From Bacillota bacterium (GTDB lineage Bacteria > Bacillota > Dethiobacteria > DTU022), in assembly GCA_016874655.1 (NCBI GenBank), contig VGTO01000008.1:1-36461 (forward strand): a DNA stretch of 36,461 nt. The letters run 5' to 3'. Under the pieces are notes generated by a model. The model was not told where the DNA came from and ran no database searches. It saw only the letters and a list, made by a program, of their open reading frames with translations. The stretch's first letter is position 1. Each line of letters begins with the position of its first letter. Of the stretch, positions 1 to 7,020 are shown in pieces. The position numbers and the translations under genes were made by a program.

Positions 1-1123
1 CCACCAGTTCAAACCCGAGTTCGGCGGGTAACCCTCCGACGTTATGGTGTGATTTGATCACCGCAGCGCCGCTGATCGAGCCGCTTTCAATCACATCGGG
101 ATAGATGGTGCCCTGGGCCAGGTAGGTAATATCGCCCATGGAAAGGGCCTTTTCTTTAAAAACATCGATAAACTCCTTACCGATAATCATCCGCTTTTCT
201 TCCGGGTCCATTACTCCGGCCAGGCGCTCTAAAAAACGCTCGCGGGCATCGATATGAATAAATTTACCCTTAAGTTTTTCGCTGTACAGTCTGGTCACCT
301 GCGCAGCTTCATCTTTGCGCAGCAGGCCGTGATCGACAAAAATGTACACCGCCCTTTCACCCACCGCCCGGTCCAGGATGAACGCCACAACTGAAGAATC
401 AACTCCGCCGCTCAGTGCACAAACCACCTTACCAGTAGCGCTAAGTGTCTCATTGATCTTCTTAACAGCATCGTTAACAAAATTGCCGGGGGTCCAGCTT
501 TTGTGGCAGCCGCAGACTTTAAAAAGAAACTCCTGCAGCACCTGGTTGCCCCCGGGGGTATGAAAGACCTCGGGGTGGAACTGAACACCGTATATTTTTC
601 GCTTGTGGTCACCGATCGCAGCCAGGGTGGCGTTTTCAGTTCTGGCCAGCACGTTGAAACCCGGCGGTGGCTTCAGGACCTCATCCTGGTGACTCATCCA
701 ACCACAGTTATTCTCAGGTTTTATAAAGAGCTGGTCACTAAAAAGAGGCTCTTTCTCCACGATGGTAAAAGAGGTGCGTCCGAACTCGGAACGGTCGCCT
801 CTTTGCACCTCGCCACCCAGCTTCTTGGCCAGGAGCTGCATTCCGTAACAAATCCCGAGAATCGGGATACCGCCTTCGAAAATCTTTTCGTCGCAGCGAG
901 GTGCCTGATCGCTGTAAACACTTGCCGGGCTTCCGGAAAGAATAATTCCGGCCGGTTTTAAAGCAGCAATATCGCTGAAGGCTGTATCATAAGGCAAGAG
1001 TTCACAATAAACACCCGCCTCCCTGATCCGCCTGGCAATCAGCATACTGTACTGGCCGCCAAAATCGAGAATTACCACTTTCTCGCGCAGGCTGCTGGAA
1101 TCATCGTTTAAAAAGTGTTTCAT
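1..1123 (-). CDS. guaA: GMP synthase (glutamine-hydrolysing), 3' end outside the window
   Basis: Converts XMP to GMP with glutamine as nitrogen donor, the last step of GMP synthesis. The frame is open from the ATG at 1123 to the left edge, about 374 of an expected ~510 residues. The translation begins MKHFLNDDSS and shows the class I glutamine amidotransferase domain: GGQYSMLIARRI near the start, the nucleophile motif GICYGMQ, and the QFHPEV histidine/glutamate pair. The ATP-pyrophosphatase domain follows with the P-loop ALSGGVDSSV, and the frame runs into HHNVGGLP, typical of GuaA. The gene starts immediately after the purF stop, so the two are probably co-transcribed. The C-terminal dimerisation domain is not in the window. 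Family assignment is very secure; only completeness is unknown. Confidence 0.95.
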   Translation of the reverse strand, partial: MKHFLNDDSSSLREKVVILDFGGQYSMLIARRIREAGVYCELLPYDTAFSDIAALKPAGIILSGSPASVYSDQAPRCDEKIFEGGIPILGICYGMQLLAKKLGGEVQRGDRSEFGRTSFTIVEKEPLFSDQLFIKPENNCGWMSHQDEVLKPPPGFNVLARTENATLAAIGDHKRKIYGVQFHPEVFHTPGGNQVLQEFLFKVCGCHKSWTPGNFVNDAVKKINETLSATGKVVCALSGGVDSSVVAFILDRAVGERAVYIFVDHGLLRKDEAAQVTRLYSEKLKGKFIHIDARERFLERLAGVMDPEEKRMIIGKEFIDVFKEKALSMGDITYLAQGTIYPDVIESGSISGAAVIKSHHNVGGLPAELGFELV

Positions 1124-1124
1124 C

Positions 1125-2552
1125 TCAACACACCTTTCTTCTTCTGGCTCTTAAACCGGGATATTCCCCCGAGAAACAAGCTGTGCAATAGTCGCTACTA
1201 CCATGGCCGAGTGCACGGTATAGATCTTCTGGTTCGGCAAAGGTAATGCTGTCGGCTCCAATCTGCTCAGCTAAAATTTGCAACCCTTCGCTGCTAAAAG
1301 CCAGGTCGGCCGCAACAGGTATGTCAATGCCGTAGTAGCAGGGGTTCTTATAGGGCGGAGAGGCAATACAGAGGTGCACTTCCCTCGCCCCGGCAGCACG
1401 CAACAAGGAGGTTAAAATGCGGGCGGTAGTGCCCCTCACCAGAGAATCATCGACAACGGCAACTTTTTTTCCCTTTACCAGACCGGCAATTGGGTTAAAT
1501 TTAAGGCGCACTGCCAGTTCACGCTCGTTTTGGGTCGGCTCGATAAAAGTTCTGCCCAGATAGGGATTACGGTGAACCGCCCACTCCAGGGGCAGTTTCA
1601 GGGCTTCAGCCAGGCCCATCGCTGCCGACACACCGGAGTCAGGGGAAGGGATAATCATGTCAAGGGTTTGTTTGACCCTCCCGGCCAGCAGCGAACCAAC
1701 CGCTTTGCGCACCTGGTGAACATTACTGCCGCTAATTACACTATCCGGACGGGCAAAGTAGACATACTCAAAAATGCAGAGCGACTTCCTTACATCCGCT
1801 TTTCCGCTGTGGCTGATCAGCCCATCCGGACCAATGGACACAATTTCCCCCGGTTCAACCTCACGGACCAGGCTGGCCCCGACAGTATCCAGGGCAGCCG
1901 TTTCCGATGCCAGGTAATAGGTGTCATCTATCTTGCCGATCACCAGCGGCCTGAAACCATTCGGATCCCTGAAAGCATACAGGTGATCTTCATCAATCAA
2001 CACGGCAGCGTAGGCGCCCCTAATCTCCTGCATCGTCTGCTCAATCGCCCTTAGCAAACCCTGGCGCCGGTAACGAAAGATCAGGGCCAGGATAATCTCG
2101 GTATCGGATGTGGTATGAAAAATTTGCCCCTCTTCCAGCAAACGGTTATGAAGATGGCGTGTATTGGTCAGGTTACCGTTGTGAGCCAAGGCCATCGCTT
2201 TACCGTCAAAGGTGCGGGCTACTAGGGGCTGCGCATTATAAGGATTGCTTGAGCCAGTGGTTGAGTAACGAACGTGTCCTAAGATGGTAGAAGCCTTAAC
2301 CGCATCGAGGGTCGGTCGGCTAAAAACCTGGTCAACCAGCCCCATCCCTTTCACCAGCTCAATGCCGGAGGTGCTGGCGTAAGCCATGCCGGCGCTTTCC
2401 TGCCCGCGATGCTGTAGGGCCAACAACCCTAAGTAGGTAACAATCGCCGCATTACCCGGCCCCATGTAATTATAGACAGCAAAAACTCCGCACTGCTCCC
2501 GCGGTTTACAATCGGCTAGTAACATTGGCTCGACTGAATTTCTCATCTTCAT
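1125..2552 (-). CDS. purF: Amidophosphoribosyltransferase
   Basis: Catalyses the first committed step of purine synthesis, PRPP plus glutamine to 5-phosphoribosylamine. The 475-residue product has a short propeptide ending just before Cys21 (REQ|CGVFAVY), the N-terminal nucleophile exposed by autocleavage in this family. The Ntn-hydrolase glutaminase domain covers about residues 21-250, and the phosphoribosyltransferase domain carries the PRPP loop VAVVDDSLVRGTT near residue 365. Cysteines in the C-terminal part (CIASPPYKNPC and DYCTACFSGEYPG) match the Fe-S-containing Bacillus-type enzymes. The ATG at 2552 is followed by a second ATG two codons later; an AGGGG element lies upstream. It precedes guaA by one base and is divergent from glnA. 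Confidence 0.96.
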   Translation of the reverse strand: MKMRNSVEPMLLADCKPREQCGVFAVYNYMGPGNAAIVTYLGLLALQHRGQESAGMAYASTSGIELVKGMGLVDQVFSRPTLDAVKASTILGHVRYSTTGSSNPYNAQPLVARTFDGKAMALAHNGNLTNTRHLHNRLLEEGQIFHTTSDTEIILALIFRYRRQGLLRAIEQTMQEIRGAYAAVLIDEDHLYAFRDPNGFRPLVIGKIDDTYYLASETAALDTVGASLVREVEPGEIVSIGPDGLISHSGKADVRKSLCIFEYVYFARPDSVISGSNVHQVRKAVGSLLAGRVKQTLDMIIPSPDSGVSAAMGLAEALKLPLEWAVHRNPYLGRTFIEPTQNERELAVRLKFNPIAGLVKGKKVAVVDDSLVRGTTARILTSLLRAAGAREVHLCIASPPYKNPCYYGIDIPVAADLAFSSEGLQILAEQIGADSITFAEPEDLYRALGHGSSDYCTACFSGEYPGLRARRRKVC

Positions 2553-2596
2553 TTTTTTATTATTCCCCTTGCAAAGAATTTTATCCTTTCATTTTA

Positions 2597-2625
2597 TTGA
2601 CTTAATAAAATTAATTGGTTATACT
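2597..2625 (+). promoter_or_regulatory. Sigma-A promoter of glnA
   Basis: TTGACT at 2597-2602 and TATACT at 2620-2625 are separated by exactly 17 bases. Transcription would begin near 2632, giving a leader of about 84 bases before glnA. The match to the vegetative consensus is good in both boxes. Confidence 0.75.
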
Positions 2626-2637
2626 ACTGAAGAGCAA

Positions 2638-2690
2638 AGACGCTCGCAAGTACAGCTTAAGTAAAGCTGTCTGGCGGGCGTCTCTTATTT
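2638..2690 (+). promoter_or_regulatory. glnA leader hairpin with U-rich tract (candidate attenuator)
   Basis: An outer stem pairs AGACGCTCGC (2638-2647) with GCGGGCGTCT (2674-2683), allowing one G-U pair. Inside it ACAGCTT (2652-2658) pairs perfectly with AAGCTGT (2664-2670) around a five-base loop. The structure starts within about 10 bases of the predicted transcript end and is followed by the T-rich run TCTCTTATTTT. This looks like a Rho-independent terminator placed before glnA, so a leader attenuator is plausible. The neighbouring ANTAR protein, a class that acts by antitermination, is the obvious candidate partner. The canonical pair of hexaloop ANTAR hairpins is not recognisable, so that link is inference. 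Confidence 0.55.
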
Positions 2691-2715
2691 TATCAACTAA
2701 AAAGGAGCTAAAACA

Positions 2716-4044
2716 ATGGGTAAAACAAAAGAAGACATTCTCCATAATGTAAAAGAATCCGGGGTCAGGTTTATTCACATGCAATTTACCGATCTGGCCG
2801 GACAGCTAAAAAATGTGGCGATAACCAGAGACCAGCTGGACAAAGCTCTGGACGGAGAAATTATGTTTGACGGCTCTTCGATTGAAGGTTTCGTGCGGAT
2901 TGAGGAGTCTGATATGTATTTAAGACCCGATTTTGACACATTTGCCATCTTTCCCTGGCATCCGCGCGAGGGCGGTATGGCCAGGTTAATGTGCGATGTT
3001 TACAACCCGGACGGCAGCCCCTTTGAAGGATGCCCGCGCAGCCAACTGAAACGAATGATCGAGCTGGCAAAAAAAGATAATTACACGATGAACTGCGGCC
3101 CCGAGGCGGAATTTTTTATGTTTCATATTGATGAAAACGGCGCCCCCACACTAGAGACCCACGATCAAGGCGGCTATTTCGACCTGGCCCCGACCGACTT
3201 AGGCGAAAGCGCCCGTCGTGATATGGTTTTAAGCCTTGAGGAAATGGGTCTGGAAATCGAAGCATCGCACCACGAGGTTGCTCCGGGGCAGCATGAGATC
3301 GACTTCAAATACAGTGATGCGCTGCACACTGCGGACAGTCTATCAACGTTTCGGTTTGTAATCAGAACAATTGCACAGCGCCACGGCCTTTATGCCACCT
3401 TTATGCCGAAGCCGATTGCCATGATTAACGGCTCTGGGATGCACACCCACCTCTCTCTCTTTACAAACGGGAAAAACATTTTCCATGACCCAAACGCTCC
3501 TGAAGAGATGAGCCAGGAGATGCTTTACTTTATCGGTGGCCTGCTCCAACACGCGAAGAGTTACACTGCTGTTACCAATCCGCTGGTTAACTCCTACAAG
3601 CGCCTGGTTCCCGGTTACGAGGCTCCGGTCTATATTGCCTGGTCCTACCGCAACCGTAGCCCACTGGTCAGAGTGCCGGCCAGACGAGGCATCGGCACCA
3701 GGGTGGAGCTGCGCAGCCCCGATCCCTCCTGTAACCCGTATTTAGCATTCGCCGTGATGCTGCGTGCCGGGCTGGACGGTATTCACAACAAAATTACCCC
3801 GCCGGATCCGGTAAATCTGAATATCTACGACATGACCGATGAAGAAAAAGCAGATTACGGCATCGATCGCCTGCCGGAAAATCTCTATGATGCGGTAGTG
3901 GATTTAGATAACAGCCCGCTGATCCGGGAAGCGCTTGGCGAGCACATTTATAACCGTTTCCGTGAGGGGCGGATTAAAGAATGGCTGGAGTACCGGATCC
4001 AGGTGCATGACTGGGAAGTGAAGCAGTATCTAACCCGTTTTTAG
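2716..4044 (+). CDS. glnA: Glutamine synthetase, type I (GSI-alpha)
   Basis: Makes glutamine from glutamate, ammonia and ATP; dodecameric cytosolic enzyme. The 442 residues match the short GSI-alpha subtype of Bacillota rather than the ~470-residue adenylylated GSI-beta. Visible motifs are [10 protein letters not shown] and GPEAEFFMF (catalytic core), the metal/glutamate-binding [10 protein letters not shown], the [13 protein letters not shown] loop and the [11 protein letters not shown] segment. The region around LPENLYDA resembles enzymes not controlled by adenylylation. The ATG at 2716 follows AAAGGAG at good spacing. It has its own promoter and a structured leader, and an ANTAR regulator follows downstream, matching the known clostridial glnA-nitR arrangement. 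Confidence 0.97.
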   Translation: MGKTKEDILHNVKESGVRFIHMQFTDLAGQLKNVAITRDQLDKALDGEIMFDGSSIEGFVRIEESDMYLRPDFDTFAIFPWHPREGGMARLMCDVYNPDGSPFEGCPRSQLKRMIELAKKDNYTMNCGPEAEFFMFHIDENGAPTLETHDQGGYFDLAPTDLGESARRDMVLSLEEMGLEIEASHHEVAPGQHEIDFKYSDALHTADSLSTFRFVIRTIAQRHGLYATFMPKPIAMINGSGMHTHLSLFTNGKNIFHDPNAPEEMSQEMLYFIGGLLQHAKSYTAVTNPLVNSYKRLVPGYEAPVYIAWSYRNRSPLVRVPARRGIGTRVELRSPDPSCNPYLAFAVMLRAGLDGIHNKITPPDPVNLNIYDMTDEEKADYGIDRLPENLYDAVVDLDNSPLIREALGEHIYNRFREGRIKEWLEYRIQVHDWEVKQYLTRF

Positions 4045-4074
4045 ATTGTTTTATAGGGCAAAACCAGAAATACG

Positions 4075-4122
4075 TTTTCACCCCCACCCCGACCCTCCCC
4101 CCTCAAGGGGAGGGAGTTTTTT
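4075..4122 (+). terminator. Terminator built from a GC-rich palindromic repeat, copy 1
   Basis: CCCTCCCC and GGGGAGGG form an eight-base-pair stem around CCTCAA, followed by GAG and six T residues. The 42-base unit 4075-4116 is nearly identical to 10343-10386 downstream of nrdJ, differing by two single-base length changes. Lying 30 bases after the glnA stop, it can end glnA transcription and is also one copy of a dispersed repeat. Confidence 0.7.
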
Positions 4123-4124
4123 GT

Positions 4125-4154
4125 CCCTCTATGATAAAAATGGAGGGGGTTTTT
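4125..4154 (+). terminator. Second terminator after glnA
   Basis: CCCTCTA (4125-4131) pairs with TGGAGGG (4141-4147) with one G-U pair and a nine-base A-rich loop, followed by a run of T at 4150-4154. It sits directly after the repeat-derived terminator, so glnA and the ANTAR gene are separated by tandem stops. Confidence 0.5.
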
Positions 4155-4225
4155 GTTGCATGGGAGCAGTAAAAACAATAGTATAATAGAAACAAAATGG
4201 AATCAACAAACCGGTAGGTTAAACG

Positions 4226-4792
4226 ATGGGCATCTATAAATATGACTATTGCATAGGTACTGGAAATGCCGGCTTAAAAAAGGCGGTTGCCGCATATTTA
4301 AGCGAAGCTGGTTTTTATAATTGTGGTGAAGGGAAAAATATTCCTGAATTTTTGAGGGTTTTACGTTTAAATCAGCCCTGGCTGGCGATCATCGACACGG
4401 CGCTTCCACCGGGCAATATCAGGCAGCTGGCTTCAATCATCGAAGAAGACGGCCTTTCGGCAGCGCTATTCATTGACACAGGAATAACGAACATGAACAG
4501 CTATATGCTGCTTAAATGGCCGGTCGAAGCCCAGGTTTTAAGCGCGGTTGCAGAAACGTTATGTCTGGAATTTGCCCGAAAAAAGGCACTTAAGAATCAA
4601 ATCAGGGGTCTCGAAAAGAAGCTGATTAACCGTAAAGAGATAGAGAAAGCTAAAGGCATGCTTATGCAGAACATGAATATCGATGAAGATCGAGCTTACC
4701 GCTACCTGCAGACTAAAAGCATGGAAAAACGGATCACTATGATTGAAATGGCCCGGGAAGTTATCGCTAATCCCGGTTACTTTTATGCTTAA
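4226..4792 (+). CDS. NitR-like ANTAR-domain antiterminator with degenerate receiver
   Basis: The 188-residue product has a receiver-like N-terminal half and an ANTAR RNA-binding domain at about residues 125-180 ([11 protein letters not shown] and the following helices with EDRAYRYLQ). Asp57 in LAIIDTALP occupies the phospho-acceptor position, but the acidic pair normally following the first strand is replaced by CIGTGN, so it may be a pseudo-receiver as in AmiR. ANTAR proteins prevent transcription termination by binding leader hairpins. The position just after glnA matches clostridial NitR, a putative nitrogen-responsive antiterminator. A TATAAT at 4182-4187 may be its -10 box. Its 3' end overlaps the convergent pyrG by 26 bases. 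Domain call is secure; its target is inferred. Confidence 0.85.
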   Translation: MGIYKYDYCIGTGNAGLKKAVAAYLSEAGFYNCGEGKNIPEFLRVLRLNQPWLAIIDTALPPGNIRQLASIIEEDGLSAALFIDTGITNMNSYMLLKWPVEAQVLSAVAETLCLEFARKKALKNQIRGLEKKLINRKEIEKAKGMLMQNMNIDEDRAYRYLQTKSMEKRITMIEMAREVIANPGYFYA

Positions 4793-6377
4793 TGGCTGCT
4801 CCGATGAACTCCTTAAAAAGTGGATGCGGTCTTGTGGGCCTTGATTTAAACTCCGGATGAAACTGAACAGCTAAAAACCAGGGGTGATCTTTTAACTCTA
4901 CCATCTCCACCAAGTTGTCGTCTTCGTTAATGCCACTTAAAACCATACCCGCCTGCTCAAGCTTGGTAATATATTCGTTGTTAAATTCGTAACGGTGCCG
5001 GTGCCTTTCCGAAATTTTCTCTAAACCATAGGCTTTTTCGGCCAGACTGTTCTTTTTAATTGTGCAGGGATAGGCTCCAAGGCGTAAAGTGCCGCCAATG
5101 CGGGTATTTTCTTTCTGTCCCGGGATAAAATCGATTACCGGAGCAGGAGTCTTAGGATCAAACTCAGTGCTGTGAGCCCCCTGAAGCCCGGCCACGTTGC
5201 GGGAAAATTCGATTACCGCGCACTGCATACCGAGACAGAGACCCAGGAAGGGCACTTGATTTTCTCGCGCATACCTGATCGCACAGATTTTTCCTTCAAT
5301 ACCCCTTTCACCAAATCCGCCCGGGACCAGGATTCCGTCAGCATTGCCAATTAACTCGATCGCTTCCCGGCACTCCAGGTCTTCGGCCTGAACTAGAACA
5401 GTTTCTACCTCTACATCGTGTGCCAGACCGGCATGAAAGAGGGCTTCATTGATGCTGATATAGGCATCGCGCAGCGCAACATATTTGCCAATTAGAGCTA
5501 TCTTGATTTTATTCTCAAAGCTACCGGCCCGCCTAACCATCGCCGTCCACTGATCAAGATCGGCATCCTTGCAGGAAAGATCCAGCTTTTCCAAAACCAT
5601 CTGATCAAGTTTCTGCTCTTTCAATAGAAGCGGCACTTCATAAATAACCCGGGTATCTAAGTTTTCGATCACTTCGTTTGGTTTAACATTACAAAACAGG
5701 GCAATTTTTTTGCGCAGATCTATATTAAGAGGATGTTCGGTGCGGCAGACAATAATATCCGGCTGAATACCGATACTGCGCAACTCCTTAACGCTATGCT
5801 GTGTTGGCTTTGTTTTCAACTCGCCTGACATCGGCAGGTAAGGCACCAGGGTTACATGAATGAAGATTACATTTTCCCAGCCAAGATCATAGCGTAACTG
5901 GCGAATCGCTTCCATGAAAGGCAGGCTCTCAATATCGCCAACCGTTCCGCCAATCTCTGTAATAATTACATCAAGATCACGGTTGTGATCCACTTTTGTT
6001 ACATAGCTTTTTATTTCATCGGTAATATGAGGTATAACCTGAACTGTGTTACCCTGGTAGTGACCTTCCCGTTCGCCTTCAATCACTGACCAGTAAACCC
6101 GGCCTGCTGTTACATTATTATTACGGGTCAGATTTTCGTCGATGAAACGTTCATAATGTCCTAAATCAAGATCGGTTTCTGCTCCGTCATCAGTAACAAA
6201 TACTTCTCCATGCTGGTAGGGGCTCATTGTTCCGGGGTCGTAATTGATGTAGGGATCAAACTTTTGGATGGTCAGTCTTAAACCTCTGCTTTTTAGAAGG
6301 CAGCCGAGAGAAGCTGCCGTGATCCCTTTTCCCAGGGAAGAAACAACACCACCGGTAATAAAAATATACTTAGTCAT
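4767..6377 (-). CDS. pyrG: CTP synthase
   Basis: Aminates UTP to CTP using glutamine and ATP. The 536 residues have the usual two domains: an amidoligase domain (residues 1 to about 270) opening with [16 protein letters not shown], and a class I glutamine amidotransferase domain with the oxyanion motif [11 protein letters not shown], nucleophile motif LGLCLGMQ, and the C-terminal AVQFHPEF. Length is normal. The ATG at 6377 follows a G-rich Shine-Dalgarno. It is the last gene of a run that includes the FmdB-like and small basic proteins. The GGGC-type initially transcribed region used for pyrG control in Bacillus is not apparent near the start, but the promoter may lie further upstream. Confidence 0.97.
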   Translation of the reverse strand: MTKYIFITGGVVSSLGKGITAASLGCLLKSRGLRLTIQKFDPYINYDPGTMSPYQHGEVFVTDDGAETDLDLGHYERFIDENLTRNNNVTAGRVYWSVIEGEREGHYQGNTVQVIPHITDEIKSYVTKVDHNRDLDVIITEIGGTVGDIESLPFMEAIRQLRYDLGWENVIFIHVTLVPYLPMSGELKTKPTQHSVKELRSIGIQPDIIVCRTEHPLNIDLRKKIALFCNVKPNEVIENLDTRVIYEVPLLLKEQKLDQMVLEKLDLSCKDADLDQWTAMVRRAGSFENKIKIALIGKYVALRDAYISINEALFHAGLAHDVEVETVLVQAEDLECREAIELIGNADGILVPGGFGERGIEGKICAIRYARENQVPFLGLCLGMQCAVIEFSRNVAGLQGAHSTEFDPKTPAPVIDFIPGQKENTRIGGTLRLGAYPCTIKKNSLAEKAYGLEKISERHRHRYEFNNEYITKLEQAGMVLSGINEDDNLVEMVELKDHPWFLAVQFHPEFKSRPTRPHPLFKEFIGAAIKHKSNRD

Positions 6378-6447
6378 AAGCGCCCCCCTAGCATTATAAT
6401 CTAATAAAAACTAAACCGGCTCAGCAACTGCTGCAGCTGGTTTTAGT

Positions 6448-6630
6448 TCACCCACCGCAACTTGAGGAGGCGGTTCCGCCTCCGGTTGAGCTTCTGCCGG
6501 TCCGGAAGTTAGAGATAATTTTACCGGCATCTTTTCCGCAGGCAGGACACTTGATACTGCCGACATCACTGCTACAAAGTTCCTCAGTTTTTTTGCGACA
6601 GTCTGGACAGTAAAATTCATATAGGGGCAA
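6448..6630 (-). CDS. FmdB-family zinc-ribbon protein
   Basis: A 60-residue protein with two CxxC pairs (CPDC at residues 8-11, CPAC near residue 32), the N-terminal PLYEFYCPDC pattern of the FmdB/CxxC_CXXC_SSSS family, and a flexible Gly/Ser-rich tail ending in SSCGG. The family was named from a putative regulator of formamidase, but a general role is not established. The start is TTG (6628-6630), with AGGAGG six bases upstream; no ATG is available in frame. It lies between a small basic protein and pyrG on the same strand. The frame that overlaps it (6411-6638) lacks the family motifs. Confidence 0.85.
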   Translation of the reverse strand: MPLYEFYCPDCRKKTEELCSSDVGSIKCPACGKDAGKIISNFRTGRSSTGGGTASSSCGG

Positions 6631-6675
6631 AACTGCACCTCCTCTCTTATAATCTATTCGCCGCCAAGCGGCTAA

Positions 6676-6768
6676 TTAGGTCCGGCCCTTCAATCTCTTT
6701 CTCTTCTTGGCCCTTCTTCTTTTCTTGCGCTGTCTTTTTAAAGCTTTGCGTGATTTTTCTTTTGCCAT
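6676..6768 (-). CDS. Very small, highly basic protein (30 residues)
   Basis: The reading frame begins MAKEKSRKALKRQRKKR and ends KGRT, with more than half of its residues Lys or Arg. A strong AAAGGAGGG lies upstream, although spaced about 14 bases from the ATG, and no other in-frame start exists because of an upstream TAG. A -10-like TATAAT on this strand (6829-6834) could drive transcription. Composition and length resemble tiny ribosome-associated or nucleic-acid-binding basic proteins, but I cannot name the family with confidence. The gene is followed by a short GCCGC/GCGGC inverted repeat and then the FmdB-like gene, and may share a transcript with pyrG. Confidence 0.55.
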   Translation of the reverse strand: MAKEKSRKALKRQRKKRRRAKKRKRLKGRT

Positions 6769-7020
6769 AGCCTGAGCCTATCCCTCCTTTACGTAACATC
6801 AAAAAAAGCTCAAAAAAACCTAACTGTTATTATATCATTGCTTTAGCAGTGAAAAAAGAGAAATTTTGCCGTTAACCCAAAATCAAGCCGTGAAAAAATA
6901 TAAATATCGACAAGGAATATCTGATAGAAAATAGAAAGAATAACGAGAGAAGATTTGGATAACCCGACTTTCTACTCTTGTAATTCTGCATCAACAGCCG
7001 CTAACCAAGGGGGACTATGA

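Noticed and set aside
503-961. Plus-strand open frame of 152 codons at the left end
   Set aside because: It is antisense to guaA, whose full set of amidotransferase and ATP-pyrophosphatase motifs is read on the minus strand.
2638-2690. Classical two-hairpin ANTAR target before glnA
   Set aside because: The loops are not six bases with A at position 1 and G at position 4, and only one nested stem-loop is present; kept only as a candidate attenuator.
6411-6638. Alternative 75-codon frame over the FmdB-like gene
   Set aside because: The overlapping frame from TTG 6630 carries both CxxC motifs and the family N-terminus; this one has none and ends in low-complexity Ala/Glu/Pro.
6840-7020. Possible cobalamin riboswitch or NrdR box before nrdJ
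   Set aside because: The interval is short and A-rich, without a B12-box-like segment or paired NrdR boxes; only a weak TTGGAT/TGTAAT promoter-like pair was seen.
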